From Patagioenas fasciata (Eukaryota > Chordata > Aves > Columbiformes > Columbidae), in the NCBI RefSeq assembly GCF_037038585.1, contig NC_092541.1, positions 5,769,445 to 5,833,444 of the forward strand: a stretch of DNA of 64,000 nucleotides, given 5' to 3'. Position 1 is the first letter of the stretch. Every line of letters begins with the position of its first letter. A model generated the notes under the pieces. It ran no database searches and was not told the origin of the DNA. It saw only the letters and a program-made list of their open reading frames with translations. This document shows, piece by piece, positions 1 through 8,430 of this stretch. Both the position numbers and the translations under genes were made by a program.

Positions 1-155
1 TCTCATCTGGAGTACTGCAGCCAGTTTGGGATTGCCTGATCCACGAAGGGAATGAGTTCATCAAATACAACCATGTATCTTCAGGGGCTGATGAACATGC
101 ATATCAAAGAGAACGAGAGAACTGGGTCTGTTCTTCTTGGAGATGTTTCAGGGGA
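1..155 (+). mobile_element. CR1 LINE fragment, 3' part of ORF2
   Basis: This is a decayed piece of the avian CR1 reverse-transcriptase ORF. It corresponds to the region just before the C-terminal 'SYEERLRELG' motif, here read as a degraded RENWVCSSW-like string near 100-140. The element continues left of the window; the right copy shows it at 43160-43450. It stops abruptly at 150-160, where a purine-rich tract leads into the V1 leader. Confidence 0.7.
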
Positions 156-310
156 GGGAGAGGGAGAGGAAGAGGAGGAGACGGAGAAGGAGGAGGAAGA
201 GGAGGAGACGGAGAAGGAGGAGGAAGAGGAGGAGCCGGAGGAGGCGGCCGTGCCGAAGCAAGGAGCCGGGGCTGGCAGGGGCAGCGAGGCGCGGGCGGCG
301 GAGCGGCGGG
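155..310 (+). promoter_or_regulatory. V1 5' flank: purine-rich tract with 27-bp tandem repeat
   Basis: A G+A tract runs from the CR1 edge to about 245, followed by a GC-rich stretch shared by all family-A V genes just before the leader ATG. A 27-bp unit (beginning aggaagaggaggagacgg) occurs about 2.6 times between 167 and 240. V7, the duplicate, lacks exactly two units (54 bp). The conserved 350-500 bp upstream block seen before V2, V3, V5, V8 and V9 is absent here. Confidence 0.7.
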
Positions 311-1363
311 ATGCGGCGGTGCCGGGGCGCAGGGCTGGCGGGACTGGCCGCGGTGCTCCTGGGTGCGCGGGGCTGGCGGGGCTGGGTGGGGGCCGGGTCT
401 CAGCCTGGAGCGTTCCCAGGGGACCTCAGCACCAGCTCTTCCCTCTCCTTCAACGTGTCCTTTCCCTCTCCCTGCCTCTCTGACATCTTTTATGATCCTT
501 TCCCACCCCTCCACGTCCCCCCTTCCTGTTCTCCCTCTCTACTCTTCTCCTCTTCTCCATTGACCTACTCATCTTTGGACCCATCTCTCCATGCGTCTAC
601 TATCTCTTCATGATCCCCTCTTCACACTCTCTGAAACGCCTTTCTCATCTGTTCCTCTGCTTTTTTTACATCTGTAGGCATAAGTTTGCTTTCCTGCACT
701 GCACCATACATCATGCTATTCCTCTGTTCATTTAGCAATTATTCTTCTTCTGAATTCAGCCCTCCATGTTTCACTGCAATGCACCAAAATCTCCCATCGC
801 CTTTCCCTGTCACCTTTCATTCATCTGTGCACATGACTGTCATTTGGTCTCTCAATGCATCAGTTTCAGATTCCATGCCAACCTTCCGTTCTTGCTCAAC
901 AGACCCACACAAGTATAATCTGCCAACCATGTCAAGGAGTATATTTTCCCCAATTCTTCCAGTCTCGCTCTCTGTCACTGACACTGTTCCTAAAGATTTC
1001 TCAAGGGAAAGTGCCATCAGACCTGGGTGATCTTCGGTGATCTTTGGTCTTTCCTTCTCCTTTCTCTGCAGTGGCCGGAGCCAGAGCTCAGGTGCAACAG
1101 GACCTGTCAGCAGAGACCACCGAGGACACCGGCATCAGCATCAACTGCTCACACCCCAACATACAGTCAAACGAGGTCATTTACTGGTACCGTCAGCTCC
1201 CAGGCCGAGGCCCCGCGTTCCTCGCACTCGGTCACAAAGGCTCCAAAGCGCTGTCGGACCCACCGGGCCGGCTGTCGGTGGCGGCAGACCGCCGGTCCAG
1301 CGCCCTGTGGCTCTCCCGGCCCCGGCGCGGGGACGCGGCGGTGTATTACTGCGCCGTGGGAGA
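311..1363 (+). CDS. TRAV: V1: T-cell receptor alpha/delta V segment, family A
   Basis: Germline V segment that would be joined by RAG to D/J segments to give the antigen-binding domain of a T-cell receptor chain. Exons are 311-362 (leader, start MRRCRGAGLAGLAAVLL) and 1072-1363 (V). The intron has a GT at 363 and a tttctctgcag acceptor; both exons meet in phase 1. The joined product is 114 residues with Cys43 in INCSHPN, Trp56 in YWYRQ and Cys111 in VYYCAVG. CDR2 reads ALGHKGSK. No stop codon is present. The V exon and protein appear identical to those of V7. The normal upstream block is missing, so promoter activity is uncertain. Assignment to alpha rather than delta is inferred from CAV and general resemblance to bird TRAV/TRDV genes. 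Confidence 0.9.
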
Positions 1364-1402
1364 CACGGGGAGAGGAGCCGGGGCTGCGGCCGGGCACGAA
1401 CC
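1364..1402 (+). promoter_or_regulatory. V1 recombination signal, 23-bp spacer
   Basis: Heptamer CACGGGG (1364-1370), 23-bp spacer, nonamer GCACGAACC (1394-1402). The essential CAC is present. The rest departs from CACAGTG and ACAAAAACC, as in all family-A genes here. Confidence 0.85.
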
Positions 1403-1457
1403 GCCGCGGGCGGGGCCGGGCGGGTGAGGCGGGGGGCGGGGGGACAGTCCCTTTCCG

Positions 1458-1476
1458 GGCCCGCCAGGGGGCGCTG
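1458..1476 (+). promoter_or_regulatory. CTCF-like motif downstream of V1
   Basis: The sequence ggcccgccagggggcgctg matches the well-known CTCF core (CCACCAGGGGGCGCT) at most positions. It starts 55 bp after the RSS nonamer and reads in the V direction. The same motif follows every family-A V gene. Confidence 0.65.
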
Positions 1477-1509
1477 CCGCTCTGCCCGCCGGCACCACCT
1501 CACCCCGCG

Positions 1510-1935
1510 AAATCACAGAATGGTCGGAGTTGGACGGAACCTCTGGAGATCACCTAGTCCAACCCATCTGCTAAAGCAGGTTCACCAGAGCAGATCACAC
1601 AGGAATGCATCCAGGTGGGTCTTGAATGTCTCTGGAGGAGGAGACTTCCCAGCCTCTCTGGGCAGCCTGTTCCAGGGCTCTGGCACCCTCAAAGTAAAGA
1701 AGTTTTTCTTTGTATTCAGATGGAGCCTCCTGTGCTTCAGCCTGTGCCCGTTGCCCCTCCTCCTATCGCTGGGCACCACTGAAAAGAGTCTGGTCTCATC
1801 CTCTTGACATCCACCCTTGAGATAGTTATAAACACTGATGAGATGCCCTCTCAGCCTTCTCCTCTCCAGGCTGAACACACACAGCTCCCTCAGTCTCTCT
1901 TCATAAGAAAGATGCTCTAGCAATAGCCACAGGCA
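1510..1935 (-). mobile_element. CR1 LINE 3' end, antisense
   Basis: On the minus strand this reads as the CR1 ORF2 C-terminus: LSYEERLREL, RRRLRGHLISVYNYLKGG, DRRRGNGHRLKHRR, KNFFTLRVPEPWNRLPREA and a terminal LDAFLCDLLW. It is followed by the CR1 3' UTR, seen on the plus strand as atcacagaatggtcggag near 1513. The insertion lies only about 35 bp beyond the CTCF-like motif of V1 and is shared with the right copy (44752-45180), so it predates the duplication. Confidence 0.9.
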
Positions 1936-2990
1936 CATCTGTCCCCTGCAGCAGTATCTGGTCTTGTCTTATCTCGAGATGGAGACAACTTAAAACTGAT
2001 TGCATTACGTTCTTTCCCTCTTGAACTTCAACCATGACAGTTAAATTTGAGGTGCTTTACCTTTACCTTCTGATCTCTCTTAGTATGACAATAAACCAAA
2101 ACAAACACAAAGAAAAGCTCCTTCCAGGCAGCTCCCAGCTTGGAGCATCCATGGATCTTCATTCCCTTGTTCTTGCTGGGGAGGCAGCAAAAGCCTCAGC
2201 CACATATCAGCAGGTGTCTCATCTCTGGTCCCATGGTGTCTCTGGGGATATTAAAAATTCTCATGGGAGCTTGTCAGTCCCTTCTGCTCATGTTGTATTA
2301 TGAACTGGCACTTCTGGTAGCAAGTGTCCCATATCTGCTGGATCAGGAATGATGTGCACTGCTCTCTTTCCCTAATGGGTTTTTCTGTTCTTTTTTTTTT
2401 TTGGGGGGGGAGAGGTGGTTCCTCAAGAGAAACATCTCCATGAACAGCAGCGGTTGCAGAAACTCCCAGTGCAGGACCAGGCACTGTCCCACACTCTGCT
2501 GGCTCAGGGGGACACATGCGGCACAGTCTCGGCTCTGCAGACAGTTCCTCTCCAAGCTTCACGTTGTCATGTGTGACAACCCAATGCCTGTACCAGCCTG
2601 GGCCCCACACCCTGTCCCCTGGGCAAACACAAAGGCTACCCCAGCACAACAGCACAGCCCAGAGAAAGGCTGCATTGCCATTGACCAACAGGAGTAAATG
2701 TCACACCAGCTTTGAAAAGTGTCACGATTGTCCAAAGCAGCTGTAACACTGAGTGCCCTTGATGTGCAACCATCCTCAGTTCCCTTGGGAGCTGCACACC
2801 CCAGTCTCCAGGAAGGAAACACCAGGCAGCCAGTGACCTGAGCCTATAGCAGGAGCCCCTGAATTTCTAAATTTCAGGTGCAACTGGTTAGGCTAGAGCA
2901 AGAAAGCAAGAGCAGCAGGCAGGAGTGAGGATGACCCCAGAGCACAGCCCAGGTCAGGCAGTGCCCACACTAGCAGGGTGCAAGGGTGCA
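1936..2990. other. V1 3' flank, no gene seen
   Basis: Non-coding. The part 1985-2210 is homologous to the 3' flanks of V4 (23900-24000 and 25250-25390) and V6 (38460-38710), so it belongs to the V duplication unit. A T/G homopolymer run lies at 2390-2410. The part 2800-2990 recurs at 26110-26330 immediately before a CR1 piece. Confidence 0.6.
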
Positions 2991-4040
2991 GGTGCCCATG
3001 GCTGACTATGACTCTCTCTATCTCTGCTGCAGGACCAAAATGGATGGGCACAAGCAAACCAGGACATGGACGGGGTGTATCGAAGACAACTTTCTGATGC
3101 AGACATTCCAGGAATGGACATGGGGAGAGGCTCTGTTGGACCTGCTACTCACAAATGAGGAAGAACTATTGGATGATGTAGAGTTCAAGGGTAGCCTTGC
3201 CTGCAGTGACCAGGACACTGTGGAGCTCAAGATCTACAGAGGACTGAGCAAGTCAAACAGGACTGCTACGTCCCCCACTCCAGAAGAGCACATCTCAGTC
3301 TCATCAGGGCCCTACCTGCTTGGCAGGGTGCCATGGGAAACTGTCCTGGAGCTCAGAGGGTCCCAGCAGAGCTGGCTGCCCTTCAAGGACAGCCCTGTCA
3401 GAGCACAAAGATGGTCCTCTGCCATGTGGAGGAAAAAGCACAGCTGGAGGGGAAAGCTGCAAAGAGGGTGAAGGGAACCAAGAAAAGAATCTTGGAGCCT
3501 ATTGGCAGCAAAAGGAAGGGTCAGCCAATTAGAGTTCATTGCTTAGTACAGAAAGGGACCTGGTGAAAAATGGTAGGAGAAAGGCTGATGTACTCAGTGC
3601 CTTATTCTCCTCAGTTTTTTCTCATATGGCTTCTCCTCAGGCCTATCACACCCCTGAACCTCCCCACAGATGCTATGGGAATAAAGCAGTACCCACAGTA
3701 GAAGAAGGAATAGAGAAGCTCTTACTACCATTTGGATATGCACATGTTCAAGGGCTCACTTCCAGACCCATTCAAGTGTGCTCAAGGAGCTGACTGGACT
3801 CAGTCCCTGAAAGGTAGAGGCAGCAAATACTCTCAGAAATCTCGTCTATACTCATTAAGGGCCAGAAGGGAACTGGGAGCAGCTCACATGGGACTTCTGA
3901 GGGTAAATCATGCCTCACCACCCTCAATACTTTCTATGAGGCGGTGACTGGCGCTATATGGAAGGGGAGGGACACTGGCTCTGGCGTACCTTGACTTTCA
4001 CAAGACTTTGACATACCTTCATGGGTGCACACACACGCAC
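2990..4040 (+). mobile_element. CR1 LINE fragment, endonuclease to early RT
   Basis: The forward translation contains CIEDNFLMQ, LLDLLLTNEEELLDDVEFKG and CSDQDTVELKI, the conserved end of the CR1 endonuclease domain. Degraded linker and RT pieces follow, ending at YLDFHKT near 4000. It is heavily mutated. Its duplicate is at 46250-47290. Confidence 0.8.
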
Positions 4041-5200
4041 ACCTATAAGCACACAGAGATCTGAACACTCACAGGCAAAAACACACTGAACGTCTGTTAT
4101 TTGGAGCTCAGATCCAACTTGCAGGCAGTGCAGTTGAGGGCTTTCCCCCTTCCCTTTAGTGACCTCAGTGAGATCAGTGCCAGGGAGCTCTGCTGGGAGA
4201 GCTCAGCCAGGGCTGATTCTCCTCTAAATGAAGCTTCTTCTGAGCTGATCCCCTAGTGCATCTGGGGGTGGCCAATCTCACTGCTCTCTCATGCGGTAAC
4301 AGGCACTGTGGACACAGGAAGGAGAGCGGATGTGTGTATCTAGAGCACAACAAGACCTTTGGCAGCGTCTCTACTGTCATTACAAAACATGAGATGAATG
4401 GGTTCAGTGAAAGGAGGATAAGTAGGGCAAAAAATTGCGTGGACTACCAGGCTCAGAGAGTTGTGACCACAGTGCAAAGCCCAGCTGGCTGACACACATC
4501 AGTGAGCTCTAATATTAGGGATCAGTAGTGACACCAATACTGTTTGAGGTTTTCATGAATGCCATGAGTGACAGGAAGTCTGTGGATAACAACCAGCAAG
4601 GGGAATGGGAAGTAACTGTGAGACACGGCTTTTGTTCAAAGAACCTGGACAGGCTGAAGAAATGGGCTGACTGGAACCTCATGAATGCCAAAAAGAGAAA
4701 GGGCAAGGTTTTGCATATGACAGAGAGATCAGTCCCTGCAGTCATGCAGGCTGGGGCTGGCTGCCGGGGAAACAGATCAAGAGAAAATGAGATGGGGTTT
4801 TAGGACACACTTAGCTGAACATAAGGCAGCAGTGTGCCCTTGCAGTAATTAGGACCAACTGTATCCTGAGCTGTATTATTCAAATTGTTGACAGCAGGTG
4901 CTGGAAAATGATCCTGCCCCTCTGTCCCATCACAGACCACATCTGGGGTACTGCATCCAGGCTGGTGGTCTGTGCTCCAAGAGGAGTAGTGACATCCTGA
5001 AGGGAGTTCAACAAAGTCCACCGTATAAATTAGGGGCCATGAGAAGGTGAGAGAATTGGATCTGTTCACCTTAGTGATGTCTCAGGGGAGAATTTCCTGT
5101 TTTCCACAATGACTTGTTCAGAGGAAAACAAGAAGATGGACCTAATCCACGGAACTGCCCAGGAAACAGGGGAAATGTCCGGTAATGGGATCTCTTGTAG
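4040..5200 (+). mobile_element. Second CR1 fragment (RT to C-terminus) with 290-bp leader block
   Basis: A 290-bp block of unknown origin (4045-4335) precedes a second CR1 reverse-transcriptase fragment, which restarts at YLEHNKTFGS. It continues through LFEVFMNAMS and LDRLKKWADWNLM to the region before the CR1 C-terminus. The same block plus CR1 order recurs before V3, V5, V7, V8 and V9. The insertion is therefore older than the V duplications and marks the duplicated module. Confidence 0.75.
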
Positions 5201-5239
5201 ACGACCTCTGCAGGTCAATTCTCACGTACATTCTAAATC

Positions 5240-5645
5240 TGGGTCCCCCTCCCTGCCCTCCATGACGTCTGCACAACCAAGGGCACATCGGACCTCACAC
5301 TCCCTCTGCCACAAATCAGCTTTCAGTCATAGTGCTGGAAGTACACAGAGGCAGCTGAAGGGAGGCTCTCAGCCTCCTCACTGCCAACCGCAGGAAAGCA
5401 GTGGCTGCTGTTTCCAGCCCCTGAGCTCGGAGACAGCTCTGGGAAGCTGATCCATCTCCTGAGTCAACGCTCTGCAGCTTCCCCAGGCTGCAGCTGGTGC
5501 AGTGTGGGTTTCTTCTTGCCCGAGGATGGACAGAATGCTTTTCCCAGGAGCCAAAGTTGTGGCTGTGCAGAGCCGTGGAGTCCTGTGAGCGGGCGACACA
5601 CCGAGCAGCGCCGGCGCAGGACTCAGGTCCGGGGCGGAGCTGGTG
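5240..5645 (+). promoter_or_regulatory. V2 upstream block, probable V promoter
   Basis: This block is conserved before V2, V3, V5, V8 and V9 but not V1 or V7. It contains a CRE-like TGACGTCT at 5263-5270, E-boxes (cagctg at 5352 and 5489) and ACCGCAGGAAA at 5387-5397. The last joins a RUNX-type ACCGCA to an ETS-type GGAA. No clear TATA box was seen. Promoter role is inferred from conservation and position. Confidence 0.5.
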
Positions 5646-5796
5646 GAGAGGAGAGGAGAGGAGAGAAGAGGAGAGGAGAGGAGAGGAGAGGAGAGGAGAG
5701 GAGAGGAGAGGAGAGGAGAGGAGAGGAGAGGAGAGGAGAGGAGAGGAGAGGAGAGGAGAGGAGAGGAGAGGAGAGGAGAGGAGAGGAGAGGAGAGG
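5646..5796 (+). repeat. (GGAGA)n microsatellite in V2 5' flank
   Basis: About 30 near-perfect copies of the purine pentamer, with one early gagaa interruption, followed by a mixed G+A tract to about 5850. It ends about 60 bp before the GC-rich leader flank of V2. The V8 counterpart is roughly twice as long. Confidence 0.97.
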
Positions 5797-5911
5797 GAAG
5801 AGGAAGACGAGAGGGAAGAGGAAGAGGAGAAGGAGGAGAGGAGGAGGTGGTGGCGGAGCAGAGAGCCGTGGCTGGCGAGGGGCAGCGAGGCGCGGGCGGC
5901 GGAGCGGCGGG

Positions 5912-6749
5912 ATGCGGCGGTGCCGGGGCGCAGGGCTGCCGGGACTGGTCGCGGTGCTCCTGGGTGCGTCGGGCTGGCGGGGCTGGATGGGGGCCGGGGC
6001 TGAGCCTGGGGTGGCTCCTCCAGGTCCCTCCATGCTGTCGTCCCCTCAGGTTTTTTCACGGATATCTGGCCGTAACCAGCCCCCTTTCCATTCCACATTC
6101 CCTCTAGAAAACGAATTGCTATATTCTTTGTCCAACACTCCCCGTTTCCCCTCTTTCCTCTGAGTCTTTCCTTATAACTCATGAAGTCATTTCTTCAGCA
6201 TGATACTTTACTTTTATCATTCCTTTGCCCCCATTTTTTGCTTTTTTAATTATTCTACTCTTCCACCCATCATTCACGCATTCATCTCTCCACCAACTAT
6301 TAATGGACATTTCTGTTACAGCACATGTTGACAGCTTCTGTAAGCTTTTCTCCTTATCATCTCTCCATGTTCCTGACTTCTGTGGGATTTGTCCTGGGAA
6401 ACAGCAGGCAGAGCTGTGCAGTTTATCAGGTGTATTTCTTATTTTTCTCCCCGGCAGTGGCTGTGGGCAAAGCGCAGGTGCAGCAGGACCCGTCGGCAGA
6501 GACCATCGAGGGCGCAGAAATCAGCATCAACTGCTCACATCCCAACATAAAGACAGGCGACTACATCTACTGGTACCGTCAGCTCCTGGACCGAGCTCCC
6601 GAACTCCTCGTGTGGGGTGTTAAAGCATCCAAGGTGATGTCGGCCCCACCAGGCCGGCTGTCGGTGGCGGCAGACCGCCGGTCCAGCGCCCTGTGGCTCT
6701 CCCGGCCCCGGCGCGGGGACGCGGCGGTGTATTACTGCGCCGTGGGAGA
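5912..6749 (+). CDS. TRAV: V2: T-cell receptor alpha/delta V segment, family A
   Basis: Leader exon 5912-5963 (MRRCRGAGLPGLVAVLL) and V exon 6458-6749 are separated by a 494-bp intron ending ctccccggcag. The splice is phase 1, as in the whole family. The product is 114 residues with Cys43, Trp56 and Cys111. CDR1 includes NIKTGDY. CDR2 is LVWGVKASKVMSAPPG, unlike any other copy here. Framework 3 (from LSVAADRRSSALWL) is the invariant family version. The intron resembles those of V5 and V8, placing V2 in one of two family-A subgroups. Open and probably functional. The GGAGA tract just upstream may affect transcription. Confidence 0.9.
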
Positions 6750-6788
6750 CACGGGGAGAGGAGCCGGGGTTGCGGCCGCGCACGAACC
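6750..6788 (+). promoter_or_regulatory. V2 recombination signal, 23-bp spacer
   Basis: Heptamer CACGGGG (6750-6756), 23-bp spacer, nonamer GCACGAACC (6780-6788). It differs from the V1 signal only within the spacer. Confidence 0.85.
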
Positions 6789-6840
6789 GCCGCGGGCGGG
6801 GCCGGGCGGGTGTGGGGAGAGAGGGGAGAGCCCCTCACCG

Positions 6841-6859
6841 GGCCCGCCAGGGGGCGCCG
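6841..6859 (+). promoter_or_regulatory. CTCF-like motif downstream of V2
   Basis: ggcccgccagggggcgccg lies 52 bp past the nonamer, in the same orientation as V2. It keeps the CCAGGGGGCGC core but has C rather than T after it. Confidence 0.6.
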
Positions 6860-7955
6860 CTGCTCTGCCCGCGGGGGCCGCCCGGCCCCGCCTGATCCCG
6901 GGGCGGTTCCCCGCCCCGACCGCTCCGGCTTCAGCATCTCTTGGTCCTCCTTGCAGTCGCTGCCTTGGTTCAGAACCTCTCCTCATCGATGGTTGCTGCG
7001 GGTCTGTGCTCCTGAAGGCAGCAAAGAGCTGTGCTTGTGCAGCGCTACATGTGGAGTCTGAGACGGTCTGTGCAAGGCAGGGAGGGGAGTAGGGTGCTTT
7101 CCACAAGGCTCTCTTGCTTCCTCAGAAACGACTCAGAGCTTTCTGGGAAACGTGGCATCCTCTGGCCTGTCTGTAAAGACCTGCAGCATTGTCTCAGAAA
7201 TGCATCGCAGAGGTCACCGATTCCCCTCCAGCCCATGGAAGCCTGGTCCTCCTCTTGCCTCTGTCCTCCTCCCATCTAGAATGCTGAGCTCTTTTTGCCT
7301 TTTAGGAAGGCAAAGTGACAGCTGTAGGTCCTTCACACGGGGACATGGCACAGGGAGTTCATGGTGTCACAGCAAACTGACCCCAAGTTCTTCAAAGAGA
7401 TGTTCAGCTTAGTGGGTGTCTCATCAGAGCTTATCTCCCTTGTGAAAACACACCAACAGATCCCACCCAGTGTTTTTTCCCTTCCCGAGGATACACACAA
7501 GGATCTCAAACCTACGTATGGAGAAACACTCATAGTATCCTTGGGCATTCAAATGGTGCAATTAGGAATGATGTGATGAAGAAACCAATGCCCTGAGGAG
7601 TTACTGGAGTTGCAATGAGAGTCAGCCCGTACATGGCAAAGGTCCATTCCAACAAACCAGAAATGTTTGTCAGAGCTCTGCCATGTTCTCTTTACTGTGG
7701 TTTGCCACCTGCTCCTCAGCCCTGGCAGGGCCAGGCTTTCATCTCCACTCAAGTGGTTACCTTGCCTTGCAGCTGTGATTGATTTTATTTCTCCAACACC
7801 AACAGACAGAAGGGATTTATCCCAGGACATCTCTGGTTCCTCTCTCTAGGCTGGGTAGCTGATTCTTTCCGGACATGACAAAGCTGTTCCAAACAGAGCA
7901 GTACATTGCCCTGAATGAAGCACAAATATAGCAAAGCATGGTGAACCCAAAGTGG
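6860..7955. other. V2 3' flank, no gene seen
   Basis: GC-rich to about 6960, then ordinary composition. Open frames here are short and show no recognisable domain. The stretch is retained in the right copy (50290-51345) with scattered substitutions. Confidence 0.6.
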
Positions 7956-7959
7956 CATG

Positions 7960-8430
7960 TGACTTAGTCTTCTCCATGGGTCTCCTAACAGTGGTGGGAA
8001 TGGGTTCATCCTTGTCACTGTGTGGAGTGAGCAGTCCCTGTAGTTCTAATCTAATTCTTCCTTGGCAGACTTTCCTTCCTGGAGATCTCCTGCACCACCC
8101 CCCTTGTCCCCAAAATGCTGGAGACTTTTTCTGGCACCAGGCCTACCATTTCAGATTCCTGCTGTCATTTTTCCACGTCTTCATGAGCATGACTGAGTTT
8201 ATGACCCTCTCAATCATGTTCTTTGATCGTTATATCACAATATGCAAATACTCTGTAAAACACTCTATCATGACAAAGAAAGTCCACTTCCTGCTGGTGC
8301 TGGGAGCATGGGCAGTGGGCTTTGTGCTCATCTTCTCCCAGGTGGCTCTGCTTTTGAAGCGTCCTTTCTGTACCAAGAACATTGTTGACTATTTCTACCA
8401 TGCTGTCGGGCCAGCATGGGCATGGCAAAT
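7960..8430 (+). pseudogene. Olfactory receptor pseudogene (partial)
   Basis: A seven-transmembrane odorant receptor remnant. One frame from 8058 reads FLGRLSFLEISCTTPLVPKM, typical of the first loop and second membrane segment. After a frameshift near 8155 another frame reads FMTLSIMFFDRYITICKYSV (third segment and the DRY-type motif). It continues with KVHFLLVLGAWAVGFVLIFSQ (fourth segment) and FCTKNIVDYFY (second extracellular loop). Homology fades near 8430, so segments 5-7 are missing. A possible first-segment remnant lies at 7960-8050. Olfactory receptor genes are known neighbours of TRA/TRD in vertebrates. Confidence 0.8.

Noticed and set aside
1182-1503. Arg/Pro/Ala-rich open frames antisense to the V exons
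   Set aside because: They are shadows of the GC-rich family-A V exon and flank, repeated behind every copy.
3018-3230. Serine-rich minus-strand frame as a gene
   Set aside because: It is antisense to the CR1 endonuclease remnant, which explains the sequence fully.
5643-6107. Long open frames rich in Glu-Arg or Leu-Ser over the GGAGA arrays (also near 36.9 and 49 kb)
   Set aside because: These are translations of a pentamer microsatellite, which lacks stops in several frames.
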